From: an uncultured Oscillospiraceae bacterium
GTDB taxonomy: Bacteria; Bacillota; Clostridia; Oscillospirales; Oscillospiraceae
NCBI GenBank assembly: GCA_910589155.1
Contig: CAJURY010000025.1
Coordinates: 1-14,345, forward strand
Reading direction: 5' to 3'
Length of the DNA: 14,345 nucleotides
Shown: positions 6,970 to 14,242 of the stretch, one piece after another
Numbering within the stretch: position 1 is the first letter of the stretch
Layout of the letters: every line of letters starts with the position of its first letter
The notes under the pieces: model-generated
Database searches by the model: none
What the model was told of the DNA's origin: nothing
What the model saw: the letters and a program-made list of their open reading frames with translations, nothing else
Position numbers and translations under genes: made by a program

Positions 6970-7893
6970 ATGCAATTTTTGCCTAACTGGGCAAAAGTCG
7001 CAATTGGTGTGGCGGCAGTAACAGTTGCCACTGCGGGCGCGGCGGAACCGGTAATGGCAGCAGTGAATTGTGCGGCTCACGGCGCGTTAGTTGGTTCCGT
7101 GACGCAAGGCGCCATAGGCGCGGCAACTGGGGCGCTATCAGGAGCCGTCAAACACCGAATCACAACAGGCAGTTGGAAAGGCGCCGGGCAAGCGGCGTTG
7201 GACGGTGCGGCAGACGGATTTATGACCGGTACAATAACCGGTGCAATTCAAGGCGGTATAAACTCTCCCTATTGTTTTGTAGCCGGAACGCTTGTACAAA
7301 CGGCAGATGGAACAGCAGCAATTGAAACAATAGAAGTTGGCGATTATGTCTGGGCATGGGACGAACTCAGAAACGATGTTTCGCTGAAACGGGTTTTAGA
7401 GACTTACGTCAATGAAACGGACGAGTTAGTGCATGTCTTTGTAAACGGCGAGGAGATTGTTACAACGCCGTCTCACCCGTTTTATAGCCCGGTCAAAGGC
7501 TGGACAGATGCGGTGCACCTTCGCAAGGTCTATAACTTCCAGGTTGAAGACTACCATACCTATTATGTCAGAGAATCTGGCGTGCTCGTGCATAACAGTT
7601 GTGGCGATACAGGAACATATAATAAACTAAGAGCTGCAAATAAGGGGTCTGGCAATGAGGTTCATCACATTATTGAAAAACGTTTTCTGAAGGGAAATCC
7701 ATCTCTTGGCAGTCCTGGGAAAATGTCCAGTGTGGTTCTTAGTAAGGCTGATCGCAGAGTATTTACAAATTTGTGGAGAGAGAATCTTCCTTACGGAAAA
7801 ACATATGGGATTGCAGAAATTGCAGATGCAGCAAGAAAGGTTTATGCAGGGCACAAGCAGCTTCTTGATATTGCGCTGGATTTTCCTGGGTGA
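6970..7893 (+). CDS. Orphan RHS tip 5: pre-toxin HINT domain plus HH nuclease-like tip
   Basis: This displaced polymorphic-toxin C-terminus has 307 residues from the ATG at 6970. It joins the RHS protein after the core: residues 5-13 (PNWAKVAIG) match the main gene's sequence just past the core, and the HRITTGSWKGAG block follows at 62-73. Residues about 100-211 form a HINT domain, with the N-terminal nucleophile Cys102 (YCFVAGTLV), a TTPSHPF block (His169) and the C-terminal VLVHNSC (His208, Asn209). HINT domains in such toxins autocleave to release the tip. The tip (212-307) has EVHHIIEKRF (His232, His233), TNLWRENLPYG and a C-terminal helix. It resembles His-His nuclease-like tips of the HNH/Endo VII type; this part is tentative. 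No ribosome binding site or RHS core is present, so it is probably a silent donor cassette. Confidence 0.8.
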   Translation: MQFLPNWAKVAIGVAAVTVATAGAAEPVMAAVNCAAHGALVGSVTQGAIGAATGALSGAVKHRITTGSWKGAGQAALDGAADGFMTGTITGAIQGGINSPYCFVAGTLVQTADGTAAIETIEVGDYVWAWDELRNDVSLKRVLETYVNETDELVHVFVNGEEIVTTPSHPFYSPVKGWTDAVHLRKVYNFQVEDYHTYYVRESGVLVHNSCGDTGTYNKLRAANKGSGNEVHHIIEKRFLKGNPSLGSPGKMSSVVLSKADRRVFTNLWRENLPYGKTYGIAEIADAARKVYAGHKQLLDIALDFPG

Positions 7894-7908
7894 TCTGGAG
7901 GTAATTAT

Positions 7909-8730
7909 ATGCGATATACAATTAGGTACTGTTCTGTTTTTTTCGACGAACTAATTCAAATTCTGAAAGAAAATAAAATAAATTACAGAATATGCGAAGA
8001 AGGCGCTTGTAAATTAGTTATATTTACACTAATAAAATGTGATTGTACATTAGAGTTAATTTAACGTTTAAGGGAGTTCGATCATGGCTCTGTCATACCA
8101 ACACTGGAATACACAAAAAAAGAATTGGACAGCGCACAATGGCTATTTATGCGATCTACCTGTGGAAGAATTTCTACTGGTGATCGGATTCCAAACTTTT
8201 GGTATTGCGGAAATCGGGCGGAGCAGCGGTGCTATTTTCGCCGGCGTAACGATACCATATATGCAAAACCTCTAAGATGGAAGAAGAACTACTACTTCTA
8301 CAGTTCTTACGAATTTGGTTATAATGAACTCTTTTGCAGTGAGGCAGCCAGGAAGTTAATGGGAGACGCAAATTTTCCGCTTCGGTATATTCCGGTGTTG
8401 CATGAAAAAAGCGGTCAAGAAATTCCAGATATGTATTATTTGGAGCCAGTACACTTATTGCCGCAAGAAGCAATTGATTTTAGCAATATGCATGTGCAGA
8501 GCAGTTGTGTGAAATGCGGACAGACAACATGGAATTTGCAGGATCAGGATCAGTTGTGTATGTATCGGCAATACCTGAACGATAGCTGCGATATATATGC
8601 AACACCGCGCATTTGGGGACCGATGGGGGCAAGTCCGGCAATCATTGTATCTCACAAGGCTTATGCCTTTTTACGAGAGAATCATATGGACAGAGGAATC
8701 CGTTTTGTCCCTATTGGGGTCAGAGATTAG
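7909..8730 (+). pseudogene. Candidate immunity protein for tip 5 (imm5), interrupted by in-frame TAA
   Basis: A small reading frame begins at the ATG at 7909, with CTGGAGG at 7895-7901 seven bases upstream, and ends after 51 codons at a TAA (8062-8064). The same frame continues without another stop to 8730, reading FDHGSVIPTLEYTKKELDSAQW and on to IRFVPIGVRD. Read as one gene it would be 273 codons plus the stop, which is consistent with a single soluble immunity protein. It includes a CxxC pair (SSCVKCGQ) and a conserved-looking end (PRIWGPMGASPAIIVS). No exact family is assigned. If the TAA is real, only the C-terminal part could be made, from an internal ATG such as 8125, which has no clear ribosome binding site. 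The immunity role is inferred from its place behind tip 5. Confidence 0.6.
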
Positions 8731-8742
8731 ATAGTGTAAAGA

Positions 8743-8776
8743 GGCAGTTTCTCTTTTGGGGGAAACTGCCCTTTTC
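8743..8776 (+). terminator. Probable intrinsic terminator of the RHS module
   Basis: GGCAGTTTC (8743-8751) and GAAACTGCC (8762-8770) form a perfect 9-bp stem with a 10-nt loop, followed by CTTTTC. It begins 12 bases after the imm5 stop. The T-tract is short, but the stem and position are right for the end of the toxin/immunity module. Confidence 0.7.
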
Positions 8777-8943
8777 GTTTGGTCGTTGGATACAGCGAAA
8801 GCGACGTCTGAAAACAAGGAAGGTGTTTTCGGAGACAGCAAGAAGCTTTTACGTAAGTGCGTGCGCGTTCACATCGCCCGCTATTTACCGCAACGGCTCT
8901 CCCTCTTAGGCAAGGAGCTCAGCAGCGAAAAAGCGGAAATACA
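8777..8943. other. Intergenic stretch between the RHS and restriction modules
   Basis: I see no convincing gene here. Short + strand frames cross it, but they begin in the terminator hairpin or in the imm5 coding region and show no family features. A weak imperfect stem (8806-8815 with about 8825-8836) is the only structure noticed. Confidence 0.5.
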
Positions 8944-8972
8944 TTGCTATTGTTGCCTAAATACGTTATAAT
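8944..8972 (+). promoter_or_regulatory. Sigma-A-type promoter for mod-res
   Basis: A perfect -10 box TATAAT (8967-8972) lies 17 bases after TTGCTA (8944-8949), a fair match to TTGACA. Transcription would start at about 8979, giving a leader of about 100 bases that contains two copies of the dispersed GTGTGGAG-type repeat before the mod start. Confidence 0.7.
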
Positions 8973-8975
8973 ATA

Positions 8976-9008
8976 AGTGTGGAGCGTTCAGAGTGGAGTG
9001 TGGAGTTT
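8976..9008. repeat. Dispersed GTGTGGAG-type repeat, leader copy 1
   Basis: AGTGTGGAG occurs at 8976-8984 and again at 8997-9005, with a partial AGTGGAG in between. This is the reverse complement of the CTCCACACT motif found inside mod and res. It lies just after the promoter, in the untranslated leader. Confidence 0.6.
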
Positions 9009-9055
9009 ATGGAGCAGGCAAGAACGAAAAAGCGCAAAAGCAAGCTGCTATATGC

Positions 9056-9078
9056 GTGTGGAATGTGAAGGTGGAATT
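9056..9078. repeat. Dispersed GTGTGGAA-type repeat, leader copy 2
   Basis: GTGTGGAATGTGAAGGTGG and the next four bases resemble the complement of the CTCCACCTTCCACACT stretch in res (12395-12410). The copy ends directly at the mod ATG, so its GAAGGTGG also supplies the ribosome binding site of mod. Confidence 0.45.
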
Positions 9079-9894
9079 ATGGAAAAAGAAAAAAAGCTGG
9101 ATGGGCTGAGCATGGACATAGAAGCGGCGAACCGGGAACGGTTACAGGTTGTTTTCCCGGAGTGCTTTACCGAGAGCAAGCTGGATATTGACAAGCTGCT
9201 TTCCCTTTGCGGGGCATACATCGACGACGATTTTGAAAAATATGAATTTCGATGGAAAGGAAAAAGCGACTGTCTGCGGCTAGCGCAGAAGCGCAGCACG
9301 GCCACACTGCGTCCCTGCCCCGCTGAGAGCGTGAACTTTGACACGACGCAAAACCTCTATATCGAGGGCGACAATTTGGAAGTGCTGAAGCTGCTGCAAA
9401 AATCCTACTTCCGAAAGGTGAAGATGATTTACATAGACCCACCGTACAATACGGGCAACGACTTTGTGTATGCGGACGATTTTGCCGACCCGCTGGCGCG
9501 GTACAAGGAAGTGACCCAGCAGACCACCAAGAGCAACCCGGAAACTATGGGGCGGTATCACACAAACTGGCTGAATATGATGTACCCCCGTCTGCGCCTT
9601 GCCGCGAACCTCTTGCGGGACGACGGCGTGATTTTTATTAGCATTGACGATAACGAGGTCGCAAACCTACGCAAGGTTTGCGACGAAGTGTTTGGGGAAG
9701 AAAATTTTGCCGGACAATTCCGTGGCGAAAAAGAACCGCAAAATCCGATGTGCCTTTCGGCGTATCACAGGACTACGAATGGATTTTGTGCTATGCAAAA
9801 TCTACGGATTTTCGCGCTTGTCTGGAAGGCGGAACAAGAAAATATTTTGAAACGGATGATTTACCAGGCAGGCCGTGGCGTATTCATGATTTAA
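9079..9894 (+). CDS. mod: Type III restriction-modification methyltransferase, N-terminal part (frameshifted mod)
   Basis: This is the start of the Mod subunit, which methylates adenine in the recognition sequence and gives the type III enzyme its specificity. I chose the ATG at 9079 (MEKEKKLDGLSMDIEAANRERLQ), preceded by AAGGTGG; the frame is also open upstream from a GTG at 8977, but that part is repeat-derived leader. Residues 93-118 (LYIEGDNLEVLKLLQKSYF, KMIYI) lead into the catalytic motif DPPYNTGND at 120-128. The motifs YHTNWLNMMYPRLRLA and DDGVIFISIDDNE follow. After Gln213 (nt 9717) the sequence stops resembling the family: this frame runs on with unrelated residues to a stop at 9894, while the correct continuation is one frame over. 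The protein as encoded lacks the target-recognition region and the AdoMet-binding motif, so it should be inactive alone. Confidence 0.9.
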   Translation: MEKEKKLDGLSMDIEAANRERLQVVFPECFTESKLDIDKLLSLCGAYIDDDFEKYEFRWKGKSDCLRLAQKRSTATLRPCPAESVNFDTTQNLYIEGDNLEVLKLLQKSYFRKVKMIYIDPPYNTGNDFVYADDFADPLARYKEVTQQTTKSNPETMGRYHTNWLNMMYPRLRLAANLLRDDGVIFISIDDNEVANLRKVCDEVFGEENFAGQFRGEKEPQNPMCLSAYHRTTNGFCAMQNLRIFALVWKAEQENILKRMIYQAGRGVFMI

Positions 9895-10982
9895 CAAAGC
9901 AAACAACCGCAAGTGAAAGACCCAATAGTTATTTTACAATGATAAATCCCAAAACTAGAAAAGAGTACCCTGCTAATCCAAACCGAACTTGGGCTGTAAC
10001 GAAAGAAACATTTGAGCAATATTACGCAGAAAATAGAATCGTCTTTCCAGATGACTATGATTTTTTGAATATTTCAAAACCTGCTTTTCGCTATTTTAAG
10101 GATGATGATATGGCAAAGGCGGGCGACAGTTTTGGCTTTATTCCCGTAAGTACAAAGTTGCCGGATAGTATTGGCATGACGCAAGATGGGACCAAAGAAA
10201 TTACACAGCTTTTTGATAGTAAGGTTTTTGGGTTTCCAAAGCCAGTTGCTTTTATTAAATACTTTATTAAAGTTGCGACAGCAACAAGCATAAACGATAA
10301 CGACATCATCCTCGACTTCTTCTCCGGTTCTGCAACAACCGCCCACGCAGTTATGCAATTAAACGCCGAGGACGGCGGCAACCGTCGCTTTATCTGCGTA
10401 CAGTTACCCGAAGTCTGCGACGAAAAGAGCGAAGCGTATAAAGCGGGGTATTCAAATATCTGCGAAATAGGCAAAGAACGTATCCGCCGCGCCGGTTCGC
10501 GGCTCTGCGAAAATGTGGAGTCAAAGGAAAACAACTCCACACTTCGCACTCCAAACTCCACACTGGACATCGGTTTCAAGGTGTTCAGGCTGGACACGTC
10601 CAACCTAAAACTCTGGGACGACACACCCATTGAGGGCGGCGACCTTGATACGCTCTTTGACCGTATTGAAGAACATATCGACGGCTTGAAGCCCGACCGC
10701 AGCGACGCAGATTTGCTTTATGAAATTCTCTTGAAAATGGGCTACCCCTTGACCGCTGGACTGACCGCTCTTGATGTGGACGGCTTGACTGTTTACAAGG
10801 TGGAAAATGGCGAAATGCTGGTTTGCTTACAGGAGGGCGTAACCGCCGAGCATATCGAAAGAATGGCGGCCTTGTCGCCCCAGAAGATTGTCCTTGCCGG
10901 ACGCTGCCTTGCGGACAGCAGCGCGAAAGCAAACGCCTTTTACCTGCTTGAAAACAAAGGCATTGAGTTAAAAACTGTGTAG
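9717..10982 (+). CDS. mod: Type III restriction-modification methyltransferase, C-terminal part (frameshifted mod)
   Basis: This is the continuation of Mod after an apparent one-base loss near 9717. The frame reads IPWRKRTAKSDVPFGVSQDYEW, as expected after the N-terminal part. It continues through the target-recognition region to the AdoMet-binding motif ILDFFSGSATTAHAV (nt 10308-10352), which lies after DPPY, the beta-class order. The C-terminal part (GFKVFRLDTSNLKLWDD, then DLLYEILLKMGYPL) is typical of Mod. Joined, the two parts give about 634 residues, normal for Mod. The frame is also open a little upstream (from a TTG at 9678), but those residues are out of family. A repeat-derived peptide (NNSTLRTPNSTL) is inserted in frame at nt 10530-10565. 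The gene ends 15 bases before res and shares its operon. Confidence 0.9.
   Translation: MPWRKRTAKSDVPFGVSQDYEWILCYAKSTDFRACLEGGTRKYFETDDLPGRPWRIHDLTKQTTASERPNSYFTMINPKTRKEYPANPNRTWAVTKETFEQYYAENRIVFPDDYDFLNISKPAFRYFKDDDMAKAGDSFGFIPVSTKLPDSIGMTQDGTKEITQLFDSKVFGFPKPVAFIKYFIKVATATSINDNDIILDFFSGSATTAHAVMQLNAEDGGNRRFICVQLPEVCDEKSEAYKAGYSNICEIGKERIRRAGSRLCENVESKENNSTLRTPNSTLDIGFKVFRLDTSNLKLWDDTPIEGGDLDTLFDRIEEHIDGLKPDRSDADLLYEILLKMGYPLTAGLTALDVDGLTVYKVENGEMLVCLQEGVTAEHIERMAALSPQKIVLAGRCLADSSAKANAFYLLENKGIELKTV
10512..10566. repeat. Dispersed CTCCACACT-type repeat inside mod
   Basis: ACTCCACACT occurs at 10534-10543 and 10555-10564, with CACTCCA between them, and a complementary TGTGGAGT lies at 10514-10521. 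The copies can pair with that segment as an 8-bp stem. In frame they encode NSTLRTPNSTL, between the methylase core and the conserved DIGFKVFRLD segment. Confidence 0.6.
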
Positions 10983-10997
10983 AGGAGGGCGGCGGTA

Positions 10998-13361
10998 TTG
11001 AAACTAAAGTTCAAGCAGCAGGATTTTCAGACCGACGCGGTAAACGCCGTCTGCGCCCTGTTCGACGGGCAGCAGCGGCAGACTACCACATTCAGCATGG
11101 AGCAAGGCGGGCAGATAGAGCTGTTTGCAAGCGTGGGTATTTCCAACGCCCTTTCCATAGACGGCGAGAGAATCACCCAGAATATGCACGCAGTACAGAG
11201 AAAGAACAGCCTGCCATTGACAGACCTCTACGGTGTGGTGTTAAAAGAAAGCAACTCCACACTGCTAAAACCTGCTCCGCAGTTTTCTGTTGAGATGGAA
11301 ACCGGAACGGGCAAAACCTATGTTTACACGAAAACCGTCTATGAGTTAAACCGTCTGTATGGCTTTACCAAATTTATTGTCGTTGTGCCCAGCGTGGCCA
11401 TTCGCGAGGGCGTGTATAAATCCTTGCAGACCACGCAGGAGCATTTTGCCGCCCTCTATGACAATACGCCATGCCATTATTTCATCTATAACAGCGCGAA
11501 GCTGTCCGACGTGCGGCAGTTTGCTACCAGCGCGAATATTGAAATTATGATTATCAATATCGACGCTTTCCGAAAGGCTGAAAATGTCATCAATCAGCAG
11601 CAGGACAGGCTGAATGGCGACGCGGCCATCAGCTATATACAGGCCACCCGCCCCATTGTTATCATCGACGAGCCGCAGAGTGTGGACAATACCCAAAAGG
11701 CAAAGGACGCTATCGCGTCCTTTGCACCGCTGTGCGTGTTCCGCTATTCCGCAACCCACCGGGAAAAAATCAACCTGCTTTACCGTCTGACCCCGGTTGA
11801 TGCATACCAGATGGGGCTTGTTAAGCAGATATGCGTATCCAGTAATCAGGCGGCGGGCGGCTTTAACAGGCCGTATGTCAAACTGCTTTCCGTCTCCAAC
11901 GATAACGGATTTAAGGCGCGGCTTGAAATCGACGTTGCAGGGAAAGACGGGAAAGTGAGCCGTAAAACCGTCACCGTCAAGCCGGGCGCGGATTTATACA
12001 AGCTGTCCGGCAATCGCGGGATTTACGAGGGGTACGCCGTTTCCGGCATTGACTGTACGCCCGGTATGGAGCAGATCGAGTTATCCAATACCGATGTAAT
12101 ACGGTTGGGCCGCGCCATAGGCGACGTTGATGAAAACAGTATCAAGCGGTTGCAGATACGCCGGACAATCGAAACCCATTTGGACAAGGAACTGCGATAC
12201 ACCGAAAAGGGTATCAAAGTGCTTTCCTTGTTCTTTATCGACGAGGTGAAGCGTTATCGCAAAATCGATAACGAGTGTGGAGGATTGAACTATGCGGATA
12301 CATTCGACGAGTTGTACACAGAATTGATCAATCAGCCAAAATATGAATCCCTGCGGGAATTTTTTCACGGTGCCCGCCAACCCCTCCCTCCACACTCCAC
12401 CTTCCACACTGTGCAAGACGGCTATTTTTCACAGGACAAAAAGGGCAATTACAAGAATACCAAAGGCGACACGCTGGACGATACCAGCACCTACAACACA
12501 ATTATGAAAGATAAAGAGTGGCTTTTGTCCTTTGACTGCCCACTGCGCTTTATCTTTTCCCATTCTGCACTGAAAGAGGGCTGGGACAACCCGAATGTGT
12601 TTCAGGTCTGTACGCTCATTGAGCAGAAAAGCGCCTTGACCGCCCGCCAAAAGGTAGGGCGGGGCTTGCGCCTTTGCGTCAATCAGGACGGAGAGCGTAT
12701 CGAGGACAGGAATATCAACCTTTTACACGTGATGGCGAATGAGAGTTTCGCGGAGTTTGCCGACAATCTGCAAAAAGAAATTGAGGAAGAAACGGGCGTA
12801 AGGTTTGGGGTATTGCAGCTTGACCTATTCAGCGGCATGGTATTTGATGAAACCAAGACCGAGGGGACACCGCTGACGGAGCAGCAGGCCGAAACGCTTC
12901 TTTCCCACCTTGCGGGAGAGGGCTTCATCAAGACCGCCACGCCCGCGCCGGAGGCTGTCCCTGCGTTACCGAAAGAACTGGAAGCAGCGAAGCAAAAGGC
13001 CGTAGCGGTTATCACCCGTGAGGGCAGCATAACCCCTGCGGCGGTTACACAGCTAACAGCGCAGAAAACCGTTACCCGCCAAACCGCGCTGACCTATGAC
13101 GACGCGCAGCAGCTTATGACCCACTTTGAGGAAAAGGGGTATATCACAAAATCAGGCAGAATAAAGGACAGCATGAAAACCGCCATGCAGGACGGGACGC
13201 TGGAATTGCCGCCGCGTTTTGAAAGCGCGAGGCCGCAACTGATGGCGGCAATCCGCCGCGCCGATACCAAGCCCCCCCGTCCGGGATGCTTCCCGCGATG
13301 TGACGGTAAGGCTGAAAAAAGAAGTTACCATATCGCCGGAGTTTTTGGAGTTGTGGGATAA
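10998..13361 (+). CDS. res: Type III restriction enzyme Res subunit, helicase part (frameshifted)
   Basis: Res is the ATP-dependent translocase and nuclease subunit that acts with Mod to cut unmodified DNA. The TTG at 10998 is used, with AGGAGG at 10983-10988 upstream. Superfamily 2 helicase motifs are in order: ETGTGKT (Walker A, 101-107), IIDEPQS (DExx box, 222-228), SATH (251-254), SALKEGWDNPNVFQV (523-537) and QKVGRGLRL (551-559). The frame ends at 13361 after out-of-family residues, because a C7 tract at 13272-13278 appears to hold one extra C. With six C residues the protein would read on as PPVRDASRDVTVRLKKEV into the next frame, giving about 1062 residues. As encoded, the 787-residue product lacks the endonuclease domain. 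Confidence 0.92.
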   Translation: MKLKFKQQDFQTDAVNAVCALFDGQQRQTTTFSMEQGGQIELFASVGISNALSIDGERITQNMHAVQRKNSLPLTDLYGVVLKESNSTLLKPAPQFSVEMETGTGKTYVYTKTVYELNRLYGFTKFIVVVPSVAIREGVYKSLQTTQEHFAALYDNTPCHYFIYNSAKLSDVRQFATSANIEIMIINIDAFRKAENVINQQQDRLNGDAAISYIQATRPIVIIDEPQSVDNTQKAKDAIASFAPLCVFRYSATHREKINLLYRLTPVDAYQMGLVKQICVSSNQAAGGFNRPYVKLLSVSNDNGFKARLEIDVAGKDGKVSRKTVTVKPGADLYKLSGNRGIYEGYAVSGIDCTPGMEQIELSNTDVIRLGRAIGDVDENSIKRLQIRRTIETHLDKELRYTEKGIKVLSLFFIDEVKRYRKIDNECGGLNYADTFDELYTELINQPKYESLREFFHGARQPLPPHSTFHTVQDGYFSQDKKGNYKNTKGDTLDDTSTYNTIMKDKEWLLSFDCPLRFIFSHSALKEGWDNPNVFQVCTLIEQKSALTARQKVGRGLRLCVNQDGERIEDRNINLLHVMANESFAEFADNLQKEIEEETGVRFGVLQLDLFSGMVFDETKTEGTPLTEQQAETLLSHLAGEGFIKTATPAPEAVPALPKELEAAKQKAVAVITREGSITPAAVTQLTAQKTVTRQTALTYDDAQQLMTHFEEKGYITKSGRIKDSMKTAMQDGTLELPPRFESARPQLMAAIRRADTKPPRPGCFPRCDGKAEKRSYHIAGVFGVVG
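11253..11263. repeat. CTCCACACT motif inside res, copy 1
   Basis: AACTCCACACT falls in frame within LKESNSTLLKPAP, just before the Walker A motif. It encodes NSTL, the same short peptide as in mod. Confidence 0.4.
12383..12411. repeat. CTCCACACT-type repeat inside res, copy 2
   Basis: Overlapping units (CCTCCACACTCCACC, TTCCACACT) fall in frame and encode PLPPHSTFHT, between the helicase part FFHGARQ and the conserved DGYFSQDKKG. It looks like an inserted linker. An inverted single unit (GAGTGTGGAGG) lies about 100 bases upstream at 12273-12283. Confidence 0.55.
13272..13278 (+). other. C7 homopolymer at the res frameshift point
   Basis: Seven C residues sit exactly where the helicase frame and the endonuclease frame of res part. 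With six C residues the two frames join into one full-length protein. Homopolymer tracts of this kind can change length by slippage, but they are also common sites of sequencing error. Confidence 0.75.
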
Positions 13362-14187
13362 GGTCAAACAAAAGACTACATACCGCGTCCAGATTGACGA
13401 AGCCGAGTTGATACGGCGCAGCGTCGCCGCCTTGCAGGATATGGAACCGATACCCAAAGCGCGGATTGTGACCCGGACGGCGGACATCCAGATCGACCAG
13501 CCAGGCGTCACCTATGCAGAGCGTGGGATTAAGACTGCCGACCTTACGGAAAGCTATTCTTCTTTACCGAATATCCTTGCCGTTCTTGATGGGCAGACCT
13601 TGGCACGGCGCAGCGTGATTGCGGAAATCCTGAAACAAAGCGGCAGAGGACAGGATTTTTTGAATAATCCCCAGATGTTCATGGAGAACGCCGCCCAGAT
13701 TATCCGGGATATCTGCTATTCCCTTGCAATTGACGGTATCAGCTACAAAAGGCTGTACGGCGCAGAATACTATGTACAGGAGATTTTTGACAGCGCGGAA
13801 CTGATTGCAAACCTTGACCGGAACGCCGTACCAGTGGAGCACAGCGTCTATGACTATATCCTGTATGATAGTACAGTTGAAAACCGTTTTGCGCTTGACC
13901 TTGACAGCGACGACGATGTAAAGATGTTTTTCAAGCTGCCGTCCCGTTTCAAAGTGGACACACCTATAGGGACGTATAACCCGGACTGGGCAGTTTATGT
14001 GGAGATTGACGGCATGAAAAAACTGTACTTTATCCTTGAAACAAAGGGCAGTACCAGCGAATTGAACTTACGCGGACGGGAAAGCCTGAAAATCCGCTGC
14101 GGCAAGGCACATTTTAGGGCAATTGGCAGCGGAGTGGAACTGCATACCGCAACAAAGTGGGCAGACTTCAAAATGCGCAACAGCTAA
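13300..14187 (+). CDS. res: Type III restriction enzyme Res subunit, C-terminal endonuclease part (out of frame)
   Basis: This is the C-terminal end of Res, 295 residues from a GTG at 13300; the frame is open upstream into the C7 tract. It continues the family sequence (VRLKKEVTISPEFLELWDKVKQKTTYRV) and contains the nuclease core YNPDWAVYVEID with LYFILETKGS (Asp229, Glu247, Lys249). This fits the PD-(D/E)xK endonuclease of type III Res proteins. There is no ribosome binding site before 13300, so it is almost certainly not a separate gene. It is made only if the C7 tract is read as, or reverts to, six C residues. Without this domain the enzyme may hydrolyse ATP but should not cut DNA. Confidence 0.9.
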   Translation: MTVRLKKEVTISPEFLELWDKVKQKTTYRVQIDEAELIRRSVAALQDMEPIPKARIVTRTADIQIDQPGVTYAERGIKTADLTESYSSLPNILAVLDGQTLARRSVIAEILKQSGRGQDFLNNPQMFMENAAQIIRDICYSLAIDGISYKRLYGAEYYVQEIFDSAELIANLDRNAVPVEHSVYDYILYDSTVENRFALDLDSDDDVKMFFKLPSRFKVDTPIGTYNPDWAVYVEIDGMKKLYFILETKGSTSELNLRGRESLKIRCGKAHFRAIGSGVELHTATKWADFKMRNS

Positions 14188-14227
14188 CCTTTGGAAAATA
14201 ACGCCCCGCAACGCCTTTCCTTTGATG

Positions 14228-14242
14228 CAGAAGGCGCTTCTG
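14228..14242. other. Short hairpin after res
   Basis: CAGAAG and CTTCTG form a 6-bp stem with a 3-nt loop, about 40 bases after the res stop, followed by only three T residues. It could be a weak terminator of the mod-res operon. I see no gene in the remaining bases to the window end. Confidence 0.25.

Noticed and set aside
8084..8275. Short + strand ORF (63 residues) with AAGGGAG in front of its ATG
   Set aside because: It overlaps the imm5 reading frame in another phase. The imm5 frame continues on both sides and reads like one protein, while this ORF stops early and has no family features.
8613..8971. Two overlapping + strand ORFs spanning the imm5 end and the intergenic region
   Set aside because: They run through the terminator hairpin and into the mod promoter, overlap imm5, and their translations show no recognisable domain.
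8977..9078. Upstream GTG start for Mod, adding 34 residues
   Set aside because: The added stretch is encoded by the GTGTGGAG-type repeat leader and lies at the predicted transcription start. The ATG at 9079 begins the family-like sequence and has a nearby ribosome binding site.
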